NCBI GenBank assembly: GCA_013365325.1
Contig: JABVXV010000026.1
Coordinates: 62,001-126,000, forward strand
From: Dipetalonema caudispina
Lineage: Eukaryota > Nematoda > Chromadorea > Rhabditida > Onchocercidae
Direction of reading: 5' to 3'
DNA: 64,000 nt
Program-made: the position numbers and the translations under genes
The notes under the pieces: model-generated
Told to the model about the DNA's origin: nothing
Databases searched by the model: none
Seen by the model: only the letters and a program-made list of their open reading frames with translations
In this document: piece after piece, positions 52,240 to 64,000 of the stretch
Numbering within the stretch: the first letter of the stretch is position 1
Layout of the letters: each line of letters opens with the position of its first letter

Positions 52240-54734
52240 TTAACCTTTTGTAATAATAGCAATCATAAAAAGGAATAAAACAATCATTGTGAACGGAAGC
52301 CACTGTTTGATGAAACCGCCAATCCTGAAAAAGAAAGATTTTTCATAAAAGGAATTTCAAAAACCCAAAACTTGATCCATCTAGCGGTGTCAACTGTCAT
52401 TTAACGGTGACTGTTCGAAATTTTAACACACTTTAATGCATGTATTCTATTGTACTAGCAGGCTTTCTAAAATACAGTAATGAATGAAACATCAACGGAG
52501 AAACCACAAATTTTAGACATCAGGAAATTTCCATTTTTTCACATGCTTACAATAAAGGATTAGCTACTTCAACGCAAGACCACTAAAAAATTGAGACTTC
52601 CTTCAGTGAAATAACTTTATTCTCCCTGATTTTACCTAAATACTTGTTGGCCTCTTAATTATATGAAATATAAAATGCTTAGTCAATGAACAATAGTATA
52701 GCGGAAAAACCTAGTCAAACAGTCAAAACGGCGCTTCAACTTGATAAAAGCCAGACAACTCAAACACTTACTATCAACAGATCAAGCAGAATGGCTTGAC
52801 GGCTGGTAGAGCAGATCTCTTCCGGAAGTTCAACAGACTACCATAGCCAGCAACAAACCATATCATTTCTGGCAGGAAAATTGTATTGAACTATCGACTC
52901 AATCCTATGGGAATAATCAAATTTTTTTCCTATCAAAAACTTACCCAACATACCGACCTTTCAACATCAGCATATTGACTAATCGGAAACAATTATAGTC
53001 TCGTCTATGACCATATTTCATCTTATTAAGCGCCAACGCAACATGACAATAACAATTATCACAGAACAAAGTATGCTGCAAGAGAAGAAACGAAGGAAGA
53101 ACCTCACATAAATGGTCAAAAAAAAGAACTAATCAGTACGAACAGTAGACATCTCGAAATTATGATAAATGAGTTCACTATTCTATTAATCCAGGCCTAT
53201 ATGAAATAAAATATCACAAGGTAGCACGAAAAAAGCTTATTTAACTTTAAATCAAATTTGTTTCAGTTTCTTGCAGTTTCAAATCATACGAAACCTTTAC
53301 ATAACTTTACAGTAAGAATTGAAAAAAGAGTTTTCAGTAGGAAAGCATACAATGTGATCCTTATATTCCTCCGACGCATCTAACACAGCACGATCCCAGG
53401 CTTCCACTCCACCATCAATCGTGTTTGGATCTATTTGTCGATACCATGTGGGCCAACCAAACGCCATATTATCTTCCTGAAAAACGCCATATTATCTTCT
53501 AAAAATGGAGTTCATGAAATAATTTGTCTTAATACATTATGAATAATTCAAAAAGTCGATTTTTAAAAACTTTGCAGTAATTAATTTCCCAAATTAAGAT
53601 TAAGAAAACCTGTATTAAATCAGAATGGGGCTGAAAATAAAAATTACAGAACAGTCACCTAATTTGTTGCCGCCACTATCAAGAAACACATCGACAGAAG
53701 TCGCCGGAAGGATCTAATTGTTATGGTATAAAAACGAAAGATACTTACAGAAACGCTATAGCTTCCCGAGAAATCGCGGATAATACCTCGGCTTGTCGCT
53801 ATGCCCATGTGCCCCACAAATGGGAATAACCATCTGCAATATAGAAAGAAACAGTGAGACAGAATACAGCTAAAAACCAAATATGAAAAAAAAATTTGAT
53901 TTGTATTATTGGATAAGTTTTAATCCAAGAAAACGTAGTCATCCTAAAACGCCTTCCTTATTATTCTTTAATCAACAACTTTCTGAAGAGCTCATATCGG
54001 AATTCTTCTACATATGATGCTAAATCGGATAAAAGCCATCAGATATGAATCGAAAGGAAAATCGTTCTATCCGACAAAAGAAAAAGAAACAATCAGATAC
54101 AGCTTTATCAGAAAAGCTATCAAACTTGAACCTATTAGCGATTCAATCGAACGAAACGTATGATGTATGCAGATTAGATAACACTAGGTCATTGATATTT
54201 ATGAAATAAGAATCTAACCTTATTTCGATATCGCGCTTTAGTTTTTTGTAACTCCGAAAACTTCTTAACGCAGTGGTTTACGTTTCTAACATGCGATGAA
54301 AAGGTTGATCTTAACCTTTGACTAGATTTTGAATTTATACATTATAAGAAAGCTGAAGCAGTGAAAGCTAGAAAATCTGCATGGAATACTTATACAAGTA
54401 AATTGTCCGTTATATGCAACTAATGTAAATAAAAGGAATCAGTATAGAAAATTCACTTCTTATCGAGAACGTGTAGAACTTAGTAAAAACTGTAGTAGAT
54501 GTGCCAAAACTTAGGAAGAAACCAAGGTCTGGTGAAATCACATGCGGTATAGAAGAGATGCAATCACACATAATTGGTGTGAAATTTGATTTAGAAATAG
54601 CAGTGACCTCATGGAAATAAAACTTACGTAAGTATCGGAATCGGTGTCCACACAATACAACACGGAAATCGATGTTGTACTGGATCAACTTCCATTATAT
54701 CCCTTCGTAGTTCACCTGGTTGATCCAGCTGCAT
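52240..54734 (-). CDS. TMEM222-like membrane protein (DUF778)
   Basis: Exons: 54628-54734, 53749-53833, 53351-53476, 52945-53075, 52240-52324; 534 nt, 177 aa. It matches human TMEM222 along its length: [52 protein letters not shown], a DASEEYKDH segment, then a Cys/His cluster (FCDNCYCHVALALNKMKYG). A C-terminal hydrophobic segment (LPFTMIVLFLFMIAIIT) is probably its membrane anchor. The biochemical role of the family is not settled; human variants cause a neurodevelopmental disorder. A Cys/His arrangement conserved with NlpC/P60-like or lecithin-retinol acyltransferase-like folds is possible, but I infer this only from the GHMGI and NCYCH motifs. All splice sites are standard. Its start faces that of smg-9 across about 600 bases. 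Confidence 0.93.
53459..53499. repeat. Short direct duplication across a TMEM222 splice acceptor
   Basis: AACGCCATATTATCTTC occurs at 53459-53475 and again at 53483-53499. On the minus strand the first copy is coding (start of the EDNMAFG exon) and the second lies in the upstream intron, with the CAG acceptor between them. It is a recent-looking duplication of the first codons of the exon. Confidence 0.8.
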
Positions 54735-55328
54735 GTCAAATTATACAAATTAAAGCGATTGGAAACAAATTGCATCTTCCAGCACCTCATCTTTTACTTC
54801 AACCTAAACCATAAGCGAAAATATTAGGATTGATTCCGGTCGTTTTTACTGGGACCAGACGGAATTGACGGCCCGGCCGGTCTCATGCTAATTTGCAGGT
54901 AAGAGTTAAAAACAATGAACAATCATTCGAGAAACAAAACGTCATTTTTTGATAGTGATTGAAAGGTGTTGTAAGCAGATTAAGAATAGTATTATCTATT
55001 GAGAGGTTACAGAAATCATTAGGATCAGCTAAATAACATTTTACCAGTGATTGAGAAAATTCACAGAGAATGATGTGGCAGTGAATGAGTGGAAAGGAAA
55101 TAAGCTATACTTTCGAGAGACATTAGAGAGTAATAAGATTTGTTGTGTATAAAAAATGGTAGTGATGCTGTAAGGATAATTATTTGGTTAGTTAGATGAA
55201 ATAAATTGATTTAAATAAGATTTATAGTTTTAATATTGGGAATCTGAATTAAGTATATCTTTTTTTGAAATAAAATTAATAATTGTAATTTTAAGGTGAA
55301 ATTATATGTGAACAAATTGCTGCTATTG
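54735..55328. promoter_or_regulatory. Bidirectional intergenic region between TMEM222 and smg-9
   Basis: The two genes start about 600 bases apart on opposite strands. In the middle (about 54835-54900) is a locally GC-rich stretch (GACGGCCCGGCCGGTC) unlike the AT-rich surroundings, a plausible shared promoter. It ends at a consensus plus-strand donor CAG|GTAAGAG (54897-54905), which suggests a non-coding first exon for smg-9. A matching acceptor just before the smg-9 ATG is less clear (TTTTAAG near 55294). Confidence 0.45.
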
Positions 55329-58300
55329 ATGGGTGATCGTTCACGCTCTGCCCGTGAATACTTCAATTCTCCACGCAATATTAGAGTAAAAACTGGAATT
55401 TCATCTTTTTCTTAACACAGTTGATGACTTAATATGGTGCTTTATAATTCTATCAAATAATCTTTTGATGCGTCAAACAGTTTTATAGGTCATATACTAC
55501 GTCCAGATATTAAATTTTATATTTGGCTGTCAGGTTATCATTACACTTAATTTTATAAACATTATCACTTTTTCATAGAGCACCTTGATCAAAATTATTA
55601 GATGGTCATTTTTGTTTTGCTCAAAGCAACGAAAAAATCGGATAAAAAATCAAAGAATTTAGTGATTTAATTCCTAATAAGCTGGAGAATAAATGAGTTG
55701 ACCCATTAATTGATTTTTTACTCAGTTATATTGTTTTATTCAGTGCAAAATTGAGGAGCTGTAATCATTCAAGTAGTCTGATTAATTTCTTTCCTTAACA
55801 GTAAAAAAACTAAACAAGACAATTATTTGTTTAGATAACAAGTTAGTTTCATTTCTACATGGTTTACTGCTTAACTTTTGTTATTTGGATCGCTTATCAA
55901 AATTATTGGATACTTACATTTTACTTGCTTAACTTTAGCTGTAGCAAATTTGATTAAAACAATCATAAATGCTGGACTTAACTTATTTCGCTGTTGCAAT
56001 TTTAGTCGATTTGTTTGATTTTATTCAGTTTTTCAGGAAGAAAATGAAATGAAGCACGAGCGTCGGATCCATCATTACAGTGGCAATACAGATACTCAAG
56101 AAGGTAAATCAAAAAATGTGACAGTAACGATTATGGCTCGTCCAACTGCTATTTTATCGAAACGTAGAGGTTATTTTTTCCTGGAATTTTTTTTGCAATC
56201 AAATAGTGTTGCTAGAAGTAGGTCGCTTAGACATCACAGAACACGTCTTGTAAGAGGCATCGTTCCCAGTAAAGATTTTCTCACGTCTTTTCATCGTTTT
56301 TCTGCCAAAGGGTTGAAACTTTTTTTTTTCTGGAGGAGGATAGCATAAATTAGAAGGTTTTCTAGTTATAATCCGAAATGTTCTTTTTTCCCAAGTTTAT
56401 TATTATTTGTCTTCTTATTTAGAATGTCTCAACTTCGATATTTCTTTCCAAAAAAAGGGATTTTATATTCCAAATTAACTTTTACTATTTCAGAAGAACC
56501 GACCACATCTGATAATGGAGAAGATAATCAGAAGATGATGTCTCAGGCTGTTTCATCCCAAGTAATCATTTCATAATAGTTATGGTTACGCTTACCCTTA
56601 CATTTACTTATTACCACGGTAATGAAGAAGCATATTTTTTTATTCCCCATAAATTCGTTGTTACAGGAGGTAACACCTTCCGGAATAACTCGTCCAAATT
56701 CTGCCTCACGATTATCGAGAGGATCGTCAAAGACAGTTAGAAGTTCTTCACTCCGAACAGATAAGACACGTTAGCTTTTCAAAACCAGCTACATAATTTT
56801 TATGGAATTTTTTCATCATTATCACATTTTAATTTTTTGATTAAAAAATTGAATTTCTGAAAATTGGTGGAATAATTTCTAGAAATTCCTCGTGGTGCAG
56901 CAACAACACCTACTGTTATGGAACAATCTTTCGGAATCATGAAGGCTGCTGTACGTTTACTTTCTGATACGATGGATTTTACGGATGTTGTTGCGGTTTG
57001 TTCATTATTATTATTATTATTATTTCGCTGGGGGAAGAGAGAGGAAAGGAGAAAATATAAGTTAACTTAATTCTTGTTCTTATAGATATAAGAACAAAAG
57101 ACAAAAAAAAAAATTGTTTCTGGTTTTCTCCACTGAATAAGATCTTTGAAGTTCTTGAGATTTTCAAAACTACGTACTTAATCCATTCCTCGCAGGATTA
57201 TTTATCCACAACAAATACAAACTTTACTGTCATTGGTATTATCGGTCCACAAGGTTCGGGTAAATCAACACTTCTCAGCATGCTAGCTGGCAATGATCAC
57301 ATGGATATGTACAGGTCCGTAGTATTTTCATTGTTCTGAACGCATTGAAAACGTGAGGAATGCTGATATTTCGAAAAATTTCTCCAATTTCCTTTTCTAC
57401 TAGGATTTCTTTTCATCCAAAATAACTGCTTAATCATTTTCGACTGATGATCATATCCTCATTATGATTATTATACCTATTATCGAGTTATAAAGAAATG
57501 TTCGATTTCCTGCATTGTAAATTACGATGTTTAAGACATACCATTTAATTCTGTTCTTATACTCTGTTTTAATAGTCACATACTTTACTGTTTTAGGCAT
57601 TATGCTTTTCGTCCGGCATCTCGCGAAGCAGTTGAATGTTGCCGTTATCAATCCCAAAAGATAAGTGTTTATGTAACCAAATCAAGAATGGTTTTATTAG
57701 ATTGTCAGGTAAATTTTTCTAAGTTTTTAGAGATTCTTCCGATTGAAATAACAAAGTCTTCATTTTCGAAATACAATTTATGTAGATTATTTAATATAAG
57801 ATCAGGACCGATGTGTATATATGTTTACTTCCAACGAGAGACGCTGAGTGCTGCGAATAAAGAATTGCACTGTTAGCATGGATGTCGTTACCTTGAAGAT
57901 AATAATAGATTAAACAAGTTTTATCAGATCCTGTTGTAGGCAATTAGTTCCCCTTCGATTCTTAATCACCTGCTAGCTACATCATCATTAGATGGAAATC
58001 GTTCAGGAGGTTCAAAAGCAGTGGATCTTTGTCGAGGATTTGCTGCGCTATCAGGAGAAGTTGAAGTAATGATAAGTATTCTGAATGTGACATTAAGAGT
58101 TTTTTTGTTACGAACTTGTCGTATTAATAAGGAGAATAAATTTTTTTGTAGAATTTAATCTTTTCTTAGTTTTCAAATTCTAAATTGAAAAAATTTTTAG
58201 AGCTTGCATTTAACAGCATTTCTCTTGCAAGTGTGTCATACCGTAATACTTTCTGTGGATTGGTTCGTTGATATCGATGTGGTTCGACATGTACGGACGG

Positions 58301-59675
58301 CAGAAATGCTTCGCGTAACACCGACTCATTACTCACCCGAAACAGTGAAGTACAAACCGAATCGTGAAATTAATTTTGGTAATTTTGTATTTCTTTATAG
58401 TTTTTATACTCATTCATCGATTAATTCGAACTTTTTAGACTAACTATAAACCGATAAAGTGATTTTTAAGCTTATGGCCAAAATCGCCTCTTACTTTAGC
58501 GGAGGCGTTTCATGACGGTGAAGCAACTGCTACATATATCTTATGAACGAAAATTATGATGTCAGTTGTCAGATCGTTACATTTAGTATGCATCTTGATT
58601 GAAAAAGTTATAGTCTTAGAAGCTAAGTAATTGACCAAATTTGATATTTTGCAGTATTAGCCCATCAACGAGCGAGATCAGAAGACTTTCAGCCAAGAAA
58701 TGTGAAAAATCGGGCCAACATTTTGGAATGTTTGTTCAGTGATTCACGACTGAATATCAAAGGTGGCATATCATTAGGCGGTTTAGGGTGTAAACCGTAC
58801 AGTGAAATTGCATCGAATATAAATTACGTATTGCTATCAGAAATGAAACCACGACCAAAAATAGAAGCATCCGCAGCCAGTGAGTTCCTCATTTCATATT
58901 TGTTTGGAAAAGTTACCGAAAGAAAGCTGAAGGATAAAAAATTCATTTTGTTAAGTGACGGATAGCTGGTTTCGCCGTCATCATTTAGCTCATTTTTCGA
59001 GTGCGTACTTGAAGTGTAATATTTGTGATTCGTAATTTAATCCTCGATTTCGATTTCGAACAGAGCAATATATGTCAATTCTATTTAAAATTTTAACGTT
59101 TATTGTAACTGAAGAAGCTTGAAACTAAAGTTTCCGGAAATAAAACTTTATTAAGAATCTAACTTTCAAGAAATTCGTCCTATTTATCAGCAAATGAATT
59201 TGCTGATATGGGAATTCGTGTCGTTATGGTGTTAAATACTTCTGGTTTAAGTTTTACCGTATATGACCGTGGATCATACTCCCTTACGAGCAGTTGTTGA
59301 TTATGAAGAAGTTATACGTCCGTTACGAATTCAATTGCTGTCATTACCGAAAGAACCATTTATTCTTGGGAATCAGCCTTTTACAGAAATCCAATGGTTA
59401 TCATTTCTTTTTTGTTATCGATTTCTTCTTTTGGTAAGTTTGTTAGAGGAGACCAGGAAGTGTTATTTCGGCAGATCTTTTAAATCAGGGAATCCAATGT
59501 TGATTTTTGATTATGGTTACAAATTAGCACTGGTTTCGAATGCGTAAGATTGGTTAGTTTTCCCAGAGAGTTTGTTTATAGGTATGAATTTGCTACACGA
59601 ACCTGGCGAGCAACACACGGAAGTGCGGAAATTGCAAAATATGCATCAGCGATAACGAAAATTGCTGATGAATGA
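55329..59675 (+). CDS. smg-9: SMG-9, nonsense-mediated mRNA decay factor
   Basis: Exons: 55329-55385, 56037-56169, 56494-56561, 56667-56769, 56883-56995, 57196-57314, 57597-57708, 57940-58065, 58201-58378, 58655-58879, 59252-59396, 59582-59675; 1473 nt, 490 aa (human SMG9 520). SMG9 pairs with SMG8 and regulates the SMG1 kinase, which phosphorylates UPF1. The N-terminal third is polar and disordered-looking, with the short conserved RPTAILSKRRG. The G-like domain starts at about residue 159: FTVIGIIGPQGSGKSTLLSM (P-loop about 175-182), RMVLLDCQAISSPSILNHLL, LTAFLLQVCHTVILSVDWF, then ARSEDFQPRNVKNR. The C-terminus WYEFATRTWRATHGSAEIAK matches the human WFHYAARIWDG end. Exon 11 uses a TTTAAG acceptor. 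The ATG chosen is the first Met of the frame in that exon; a non-coding exon may precede it. Confidence 0.93.
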
Positions 59676-62600
59676 CAGGGACACTTGGAAATACAACAAT
59701 ATTATTATAGTTGAAATTTGGGACCAAGGTTATTTTAGGGCTTTCAGTTATTGGGTGTTGATTTTTATAAATCCCTTCTAGGTCTTGAATGATTCCTGCA
59801 TCATTGAATCCAGTATCTTCCGGATGTTTTTTTGATTACAATTTCAGTCAAACTCAGGTCCCAATCCGAAAATTTTTAAGTCCATGTTAGTTTTAAAAAG
59901 GGATTTTTCGGATTTAAGGTTTCAAACTTAAAATCTATCATCTCTTTTTGATTGACTTTTTTGAATTACTGTTAATTTGAAGTTACCTTCAATTTTTCGA
60001 AATGAACGAAAATTTTTACATGCTTTTCTTTTTTCAAGCATCTTTAAAAAATGTATTCAAGAACAAAGCGGCGAATCATTCTGTAATTGTGAATAAAATA
60101 CAATATGGCTGTTGCACAGTCTGGGACAAAAGAGCTGATCGTAGACTGATGACAGGTTCTTATTAAATTCATTATTATTGGTTCCTAATTCAAGTCAGTC
60201 AATTTCTTTTTTCTAAAACTTTGGTTATCTGGAGTTTAATTTAGCATATGTGCTTTCCATTCTGTTATACCCTACCTTTAGGAATCGTCTGGCTAAAAAC
60301 CACCAGCGATTTCAATGTCTTAATAGATCCTGTTTTCTTTCTGTTCTAGTCTAAAAGAGAGATTTTGTACTGTAATGGCTTTTTGTGTTTTCAAACATTA
60401 GAACTGCATTTCTATTTAAGTAGCAACGGAACTCAAGTTTCCATGAAATGTTTTTGATTCTGATTGTACTCCACTAATAATTACTAATATGCTTGAATTG
60501 GAACAGAAGGCTAGTGTTTGAAATTCGAAACGGAAAGCTTAAATATTTTATATCCAAGTGCCTAAGTCTTCATTCATTGCCAGTTATATAAGGCTGAAAT
60601 CTTTAATCATTCATATCCTTTCTTTATATGTATTATCTCTTGCAGTCTTATCTCTTTAATCTTAAATTCAATTCTTTTTCATCGTGCATTCGAAATTATA
60701 CGGTGAAGTATTAGACAATAAAACTTTTCAGCTGTTTCTTGGAAATTTTATATCGTTTTAAAGCGAAATTCTTTAAGGGTCTTCTTTTTAAAGCCATACC
60801 GGCCATTATAGTGTGTACACTTCGGGTAAATGTCGGAATGTTTTTATGTTATATATTCTCATTCTCACTAAAGAAATAGTTTTCACATTTTCATTGGTTG
60901 TTCTAAATTTTTAGGATTGATAAAAATTAATTTCCCAAGCGTTAAAGGTGTCAAGCACCGGTTATCATGGAGGCAATATGACATATTTATGTTTTAAATG
61001 GTAATTCCAGCTGATTCAGAAGCAACTGACATGGTGAGTGGTAAAGAATAATCGTATTAATTGGCTTTAAGTATGTTCTCGTAGAAAATTCCGAGAATTG
61101 ATAGTTTATTCTGTGGCTTTCCCGTGGTCATATAGAGTTTCCTTATAAATCGGGATTCTGTCGTTTTCCTGATCGATTACTGCAAGATTTTCTCTTAGTT
61201 CTTTAATAACTACAAAGATCCAAAATGTGAGTACGGAAAGTGTAACACATCAAATGGGATAAATTTTATCGCTTCAGATATATCGAGAATTCAGTAAATC
61301 GATAATTAGGAGAAATAATTCATTTCAACTTTAATTTTTTTACAGTCTAGTTAAAGTTTAAATTTCTTAATAATTCAAACGCTAGATACTATACCATTTC
61401 CATTGCTAATTTATATGTAATTTATTATCAGAAAAAAAGTATAATATCAAAACGTGCCATTTCATTAGTCCTCGTGCTTATAAAAATTTGTTGAATTGTT
61501 CGAATGAAATATCAAGTTTGCTTTTAAAAGTTCAAACTCAGTTTTTATGGAATGCTTTTTCATTGGTCTAAGCAATAAAAGGATACATTTCCCTGCACTG
61601 TACTCAAATATTCAGAATATTCTGTCACATTTGTCAAAATTTTTTTGTAGGAAATTTTACCATTATACCTTCAATATTTTGCACATTCCGACAGTACAGT
61701 ATAGCATCTATACAGAGGATATTCCAACCTTATAACTTCAAGATACGTAGCGTTCCAGCATTTTTACTTTAGCATTCAACATTTTAACATTGCGTTTTTT
61801 AAACATATATCGACACTGTGATGTTCATGTTTGGCTTATTCCAATTCTGTCCAACATTAATGATGCCCTGCCTCTAGAACATTGACGTTAAGGATATCCC
61901 GAATATGTCCAGGACATCCTAACTTTAGTGGTTAAGATCAGTAATTCGAAACCTGTTTTGTCTTATATATATTTTTTTTTTATCACTTAACATTTATAAT
62001 AAGGACAGAGCAATAACAACGATAAATTAATGAAGTTATACAACATAGAAATAGGCTGAGTAAAATCGTCAAATCATTGTTATGATCAGGAAAGATAAAT
62101 TTAAAAAATTCATGAGGTCAGAACGTCAGTGAATTATTTTCCTTCTTTTTGCTCCGCAAATACAATAGATATAAATGCTATTGAGATTTGCTATTTTCTA
62201 TTCAGTCTTTTGAATATAGTTTAAACAACTGCAAAAAAAAAAAAAAAAAAAAAAAAATGAAAGGATATGATTGGTCCTTCAATTGAACATTAGAGAAAAG
62301 CCCAAATTGCTATCAATTTTAGTTTTAAATAAATAGTAAACATGTTTGTAATGAAGATTTGCATGCAATCATGTATGTGCAATGAAAATTTTTAGTAGAA
62401 AAAATACCATTAGAATTTAATTAAGGTGACGTTCAAAATTTTCAGTAATTTTCATGCCTACTTTTTACGACAAGGTTTCATTTTATTGCTTGTTTAAAGG
62501 GGTTCATATTATTTCATTTTTTTTTTTGTTCAGTTCAAATTTAAGATGATAAAATTCAAACAAGGTATTTGAAATAATTTAAATCTAGTCAGATCTCGGT

Positions 62601-63447
62601 AGCAGTAACCATCTATGTATCGATTCCATCTAAAATTCAAACTGCTTTTCAAACTTTTACGTATCATTATTATGTATGTTAATATATTTATGTAAATAAT
62701 TCATCGTTATATTGATCTGTATGACTCGGTTTTCCAAACAGGTTTATGCGTTCATAATGTATGTTAATTTTCATATCCTGTCCTGTTTCTTACCGATTTC
62801 TTCATTCTTCTTTTAACGAGCAATTTCCTAAAAGCTTTTTATGCCAATCTTTGTACTTCTAGGTGCGGTTGTCCACAAATACTTGGTATTATCCGTTATA
62901 TGTATTTCGGAAAACTTTCCTTTCCAATACTTCCCGTAAATACTCTATGCTGTTATTATGCCGAATTCGCTATGGCCCTTTCAAAAATTTTGAAGTATGC
63001 CGATATCATAGATTAAAAATATCTCACCGTGGAATTATTTCATTTTTACATTCAGTTACCCGAGAATGTTGATTAGTTGTTCTACGACTTCTAAAAAACA
63101 AATTCATTCTAGCACTTTTTTGTTCTTTTTTATTTATATTATTTGAAAATCATAGCCTATTCCGAGTTGAAATTCCGGGATGACATACTAATTAACGAGA
63201 AGTACTAGAACAATTTGGTCGTTGGTTCAGAAGTCGTAGGATTTTTTTAAATTCTTGTGTATCTCATCCTCAGTTATTCGTTTCTTTGGTCGCTTATTTA
63301 AATTGTACTTCATTGCTTATTTGTGCTTACCAATAATCATTCGCAGTGATAAATCTGGATGGCAAATTAAGCGGAATTTATTGCTGACAGTCCCATGTTT
63401 GGTTTAGATACGATTCTCAAAAGCTTAATATCAATGAAACAAACAAC
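59676..63447. other. Intergenic region upstream of the SLC35E1-like gene
   Basis: About 3.8 kb between two plus-strand genes. No exon with splice support was found; the ORFs at 61547-61735 and 62863-63072 have random composition. It contains a 25-base A run at 62233-62257. The left end should hold the smg-9 3' UTR and the right end the promoter of the next gene. Confidence 0.45.
62233..62257. repeat. Poly-A tract
   Basis: A run of about 25 A on the plus strand. It could be a homopolymer or the tail of an old retroposed insert; I see no recognisable insert upstream. Confidence 0.85.
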
Positions 63448-64000
63448 ATGGACCAATTTTCCACACTAAATAATTTTACGTTGCAAGTTGCTGTGACTTT
63501 TATTGCTTGGTATTTTGTTAGTTCAGCATCTAGTATTGTCAACAAAATTACATTGCAGGTTATTATTGCTTTTCTTTAAAAATATTCGACAAATCTTAAG
63601 ATAGTCATTGGATCAAATTTTGCCACAGTTATAATTTTTTTGTCCCGGAAATCTTAAAAAATATTCACTGATATTTAATGTTAAAATTCCATATTCTTAG
63701 CATATTAAACTTTTATTTGAGTTAATGCTGTGATAACATGCTTTTCTCCAGTAACTTAATTACTTGTTTGCAATTATTTAATTTTCAAATATCTTATTTA
63801 CAGAACTACCCGTATCCCATGACGGTTGCTTTGGTGTCACTTTGTTACGTCGAACTTTGTTCCGTTCCGGTGCTTCGGTTATGGCGTATCAAGCAGCCGT
63901 CTATATCGAACTATTACCTTATATATTATATCATTCCAATCTCATTTGGTAAAGTGATTGCTGTTGTTAGTGCATATGTGAGCGTTTGGAGAGTCTCAGT
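63448..64000 (+). CDS. SLC35E1-like nucleotide-sugar/triose-phosphate transporter, 5' part
   Basis: Two exons lie in the window: 63448-63558 and 63804 to the window edge, where the frame is still open. The first encodes a short N-terminus and TM1 (AVTFIAWYFVSSASSIVNKI), matching the LWYxxSAxxNVVNK signature of the TPT/SLC35E group. The second continues NYPYPMTVALVSLC (the FPFPxTVxLxH motif), VLRLWRIKQP, then YYIIPISFGKVIAVVSAYVS and VWRVSV, which match the PLAFGKxxxSVSAHVSIWKV region of human SLC35E1. Members are multi-pass Golgi/ER drug/metabolite-superfamily carriers; the substrate of SLC35E1 is not known. Introns are phase 0 with TTTACAG acceptors. Roughly two thirds of the protein lies beyond the window. 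Confidence 0.9.

Noticed and set aside
1..64000. Spliced-leader RNA or 5S rRNA gene
   Set aside because: I looked for the nematode SL1 sequence and a 5S-like region on both strands and saw neither.
1..64000. CRISPR arrays, bacterial operons, Wolbachia-derived inserts
   Set aside because: No regularly spaced repeats, and no uninterrupted bacterial-type ORFs; all real genes here are intron-containing eukaryotic genes.

Overview
The window is animal DNA, strongly AT-rich, with protein genes broken into many small exons separated by introns of about 50 to 700 bases. It fits a nematode: the orthologs resemble worm genes (arc-1, smg-9, mog-2, a sideroflexin of the SFXN5 group, a DOCK6/7/8-type GEF), and there is the wreck of an Srsx-type nematode chemoreceptor. 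A spirurid or filarial (clade III) parasite is my best guess, but this is inference from composition and intron style, not proof. No bacterial, viral or transposase genes were recognised.

Layout. 2262-5549 (-): an unrecognised coiled-coil protein gene, rebuilt as 8 exons. 6368-11657 (-): arc-1/TRIM23, RING + B-boxes + coiled coil + ARF, 10 exons, 569 aa. 11.7-22.6 kb: a gene-poor tract with decayed coding pieces: a helical fragment, a diverged repeat pair (about 13.4-13.96 and 17.5-17.95 kb), an ankyrin-repeat fragment, a short exon-like ORF and a dead Srsx receptor. 22617-39301 (-): a very large DOCK6/7/8 gene, rebuilt as 45 exons and 2212 aa. 39.3-43.8 kb: gene-free spacer between divergent genes. 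43792-46885 (+): sideroflexin-5, 8 exons, 329 aa. 48520-50604 (-): U2 snRNP A' (mog-2), 7 exons, 307 aa. 52240-54734 (-): TMEM222/DUF778 membrane protein, 5 exons, 177 aa. 55329-59675 (+): smg-9, 12 exons, 490 aa, divergent from TMEM222 across about 600 bases. 63448-64000 (+): first two exons of an SLC35E1-like transporter that runs off the window.

Every rebuilt gene closes in frame: the exon lengths I assigned sum to a multiple of three and the intron phases agree at each junction. This is the main internal check on the models; single-base errors in individual boundaries remain possible. The genes are mostly unrelated housekeeping functions (ubiquitin/ARF signalling, Rho-GTPase activation, mitochondrial amino-acid transport, splicing, nonsense-mediated decay), so no pathway-level cluster is proposed.

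The items most worth a second look are: the loss of the guanine-specificity motif in the ARF domain of ARC-1; a mutated copy of a coding exon inside a DOCK intron; a near-perfect 23-bp-arm hairpin at 51735-51791; the dead Srsx receptor; and repeated use of AAG (and one GAG) 3' splice sites and two GC donors.
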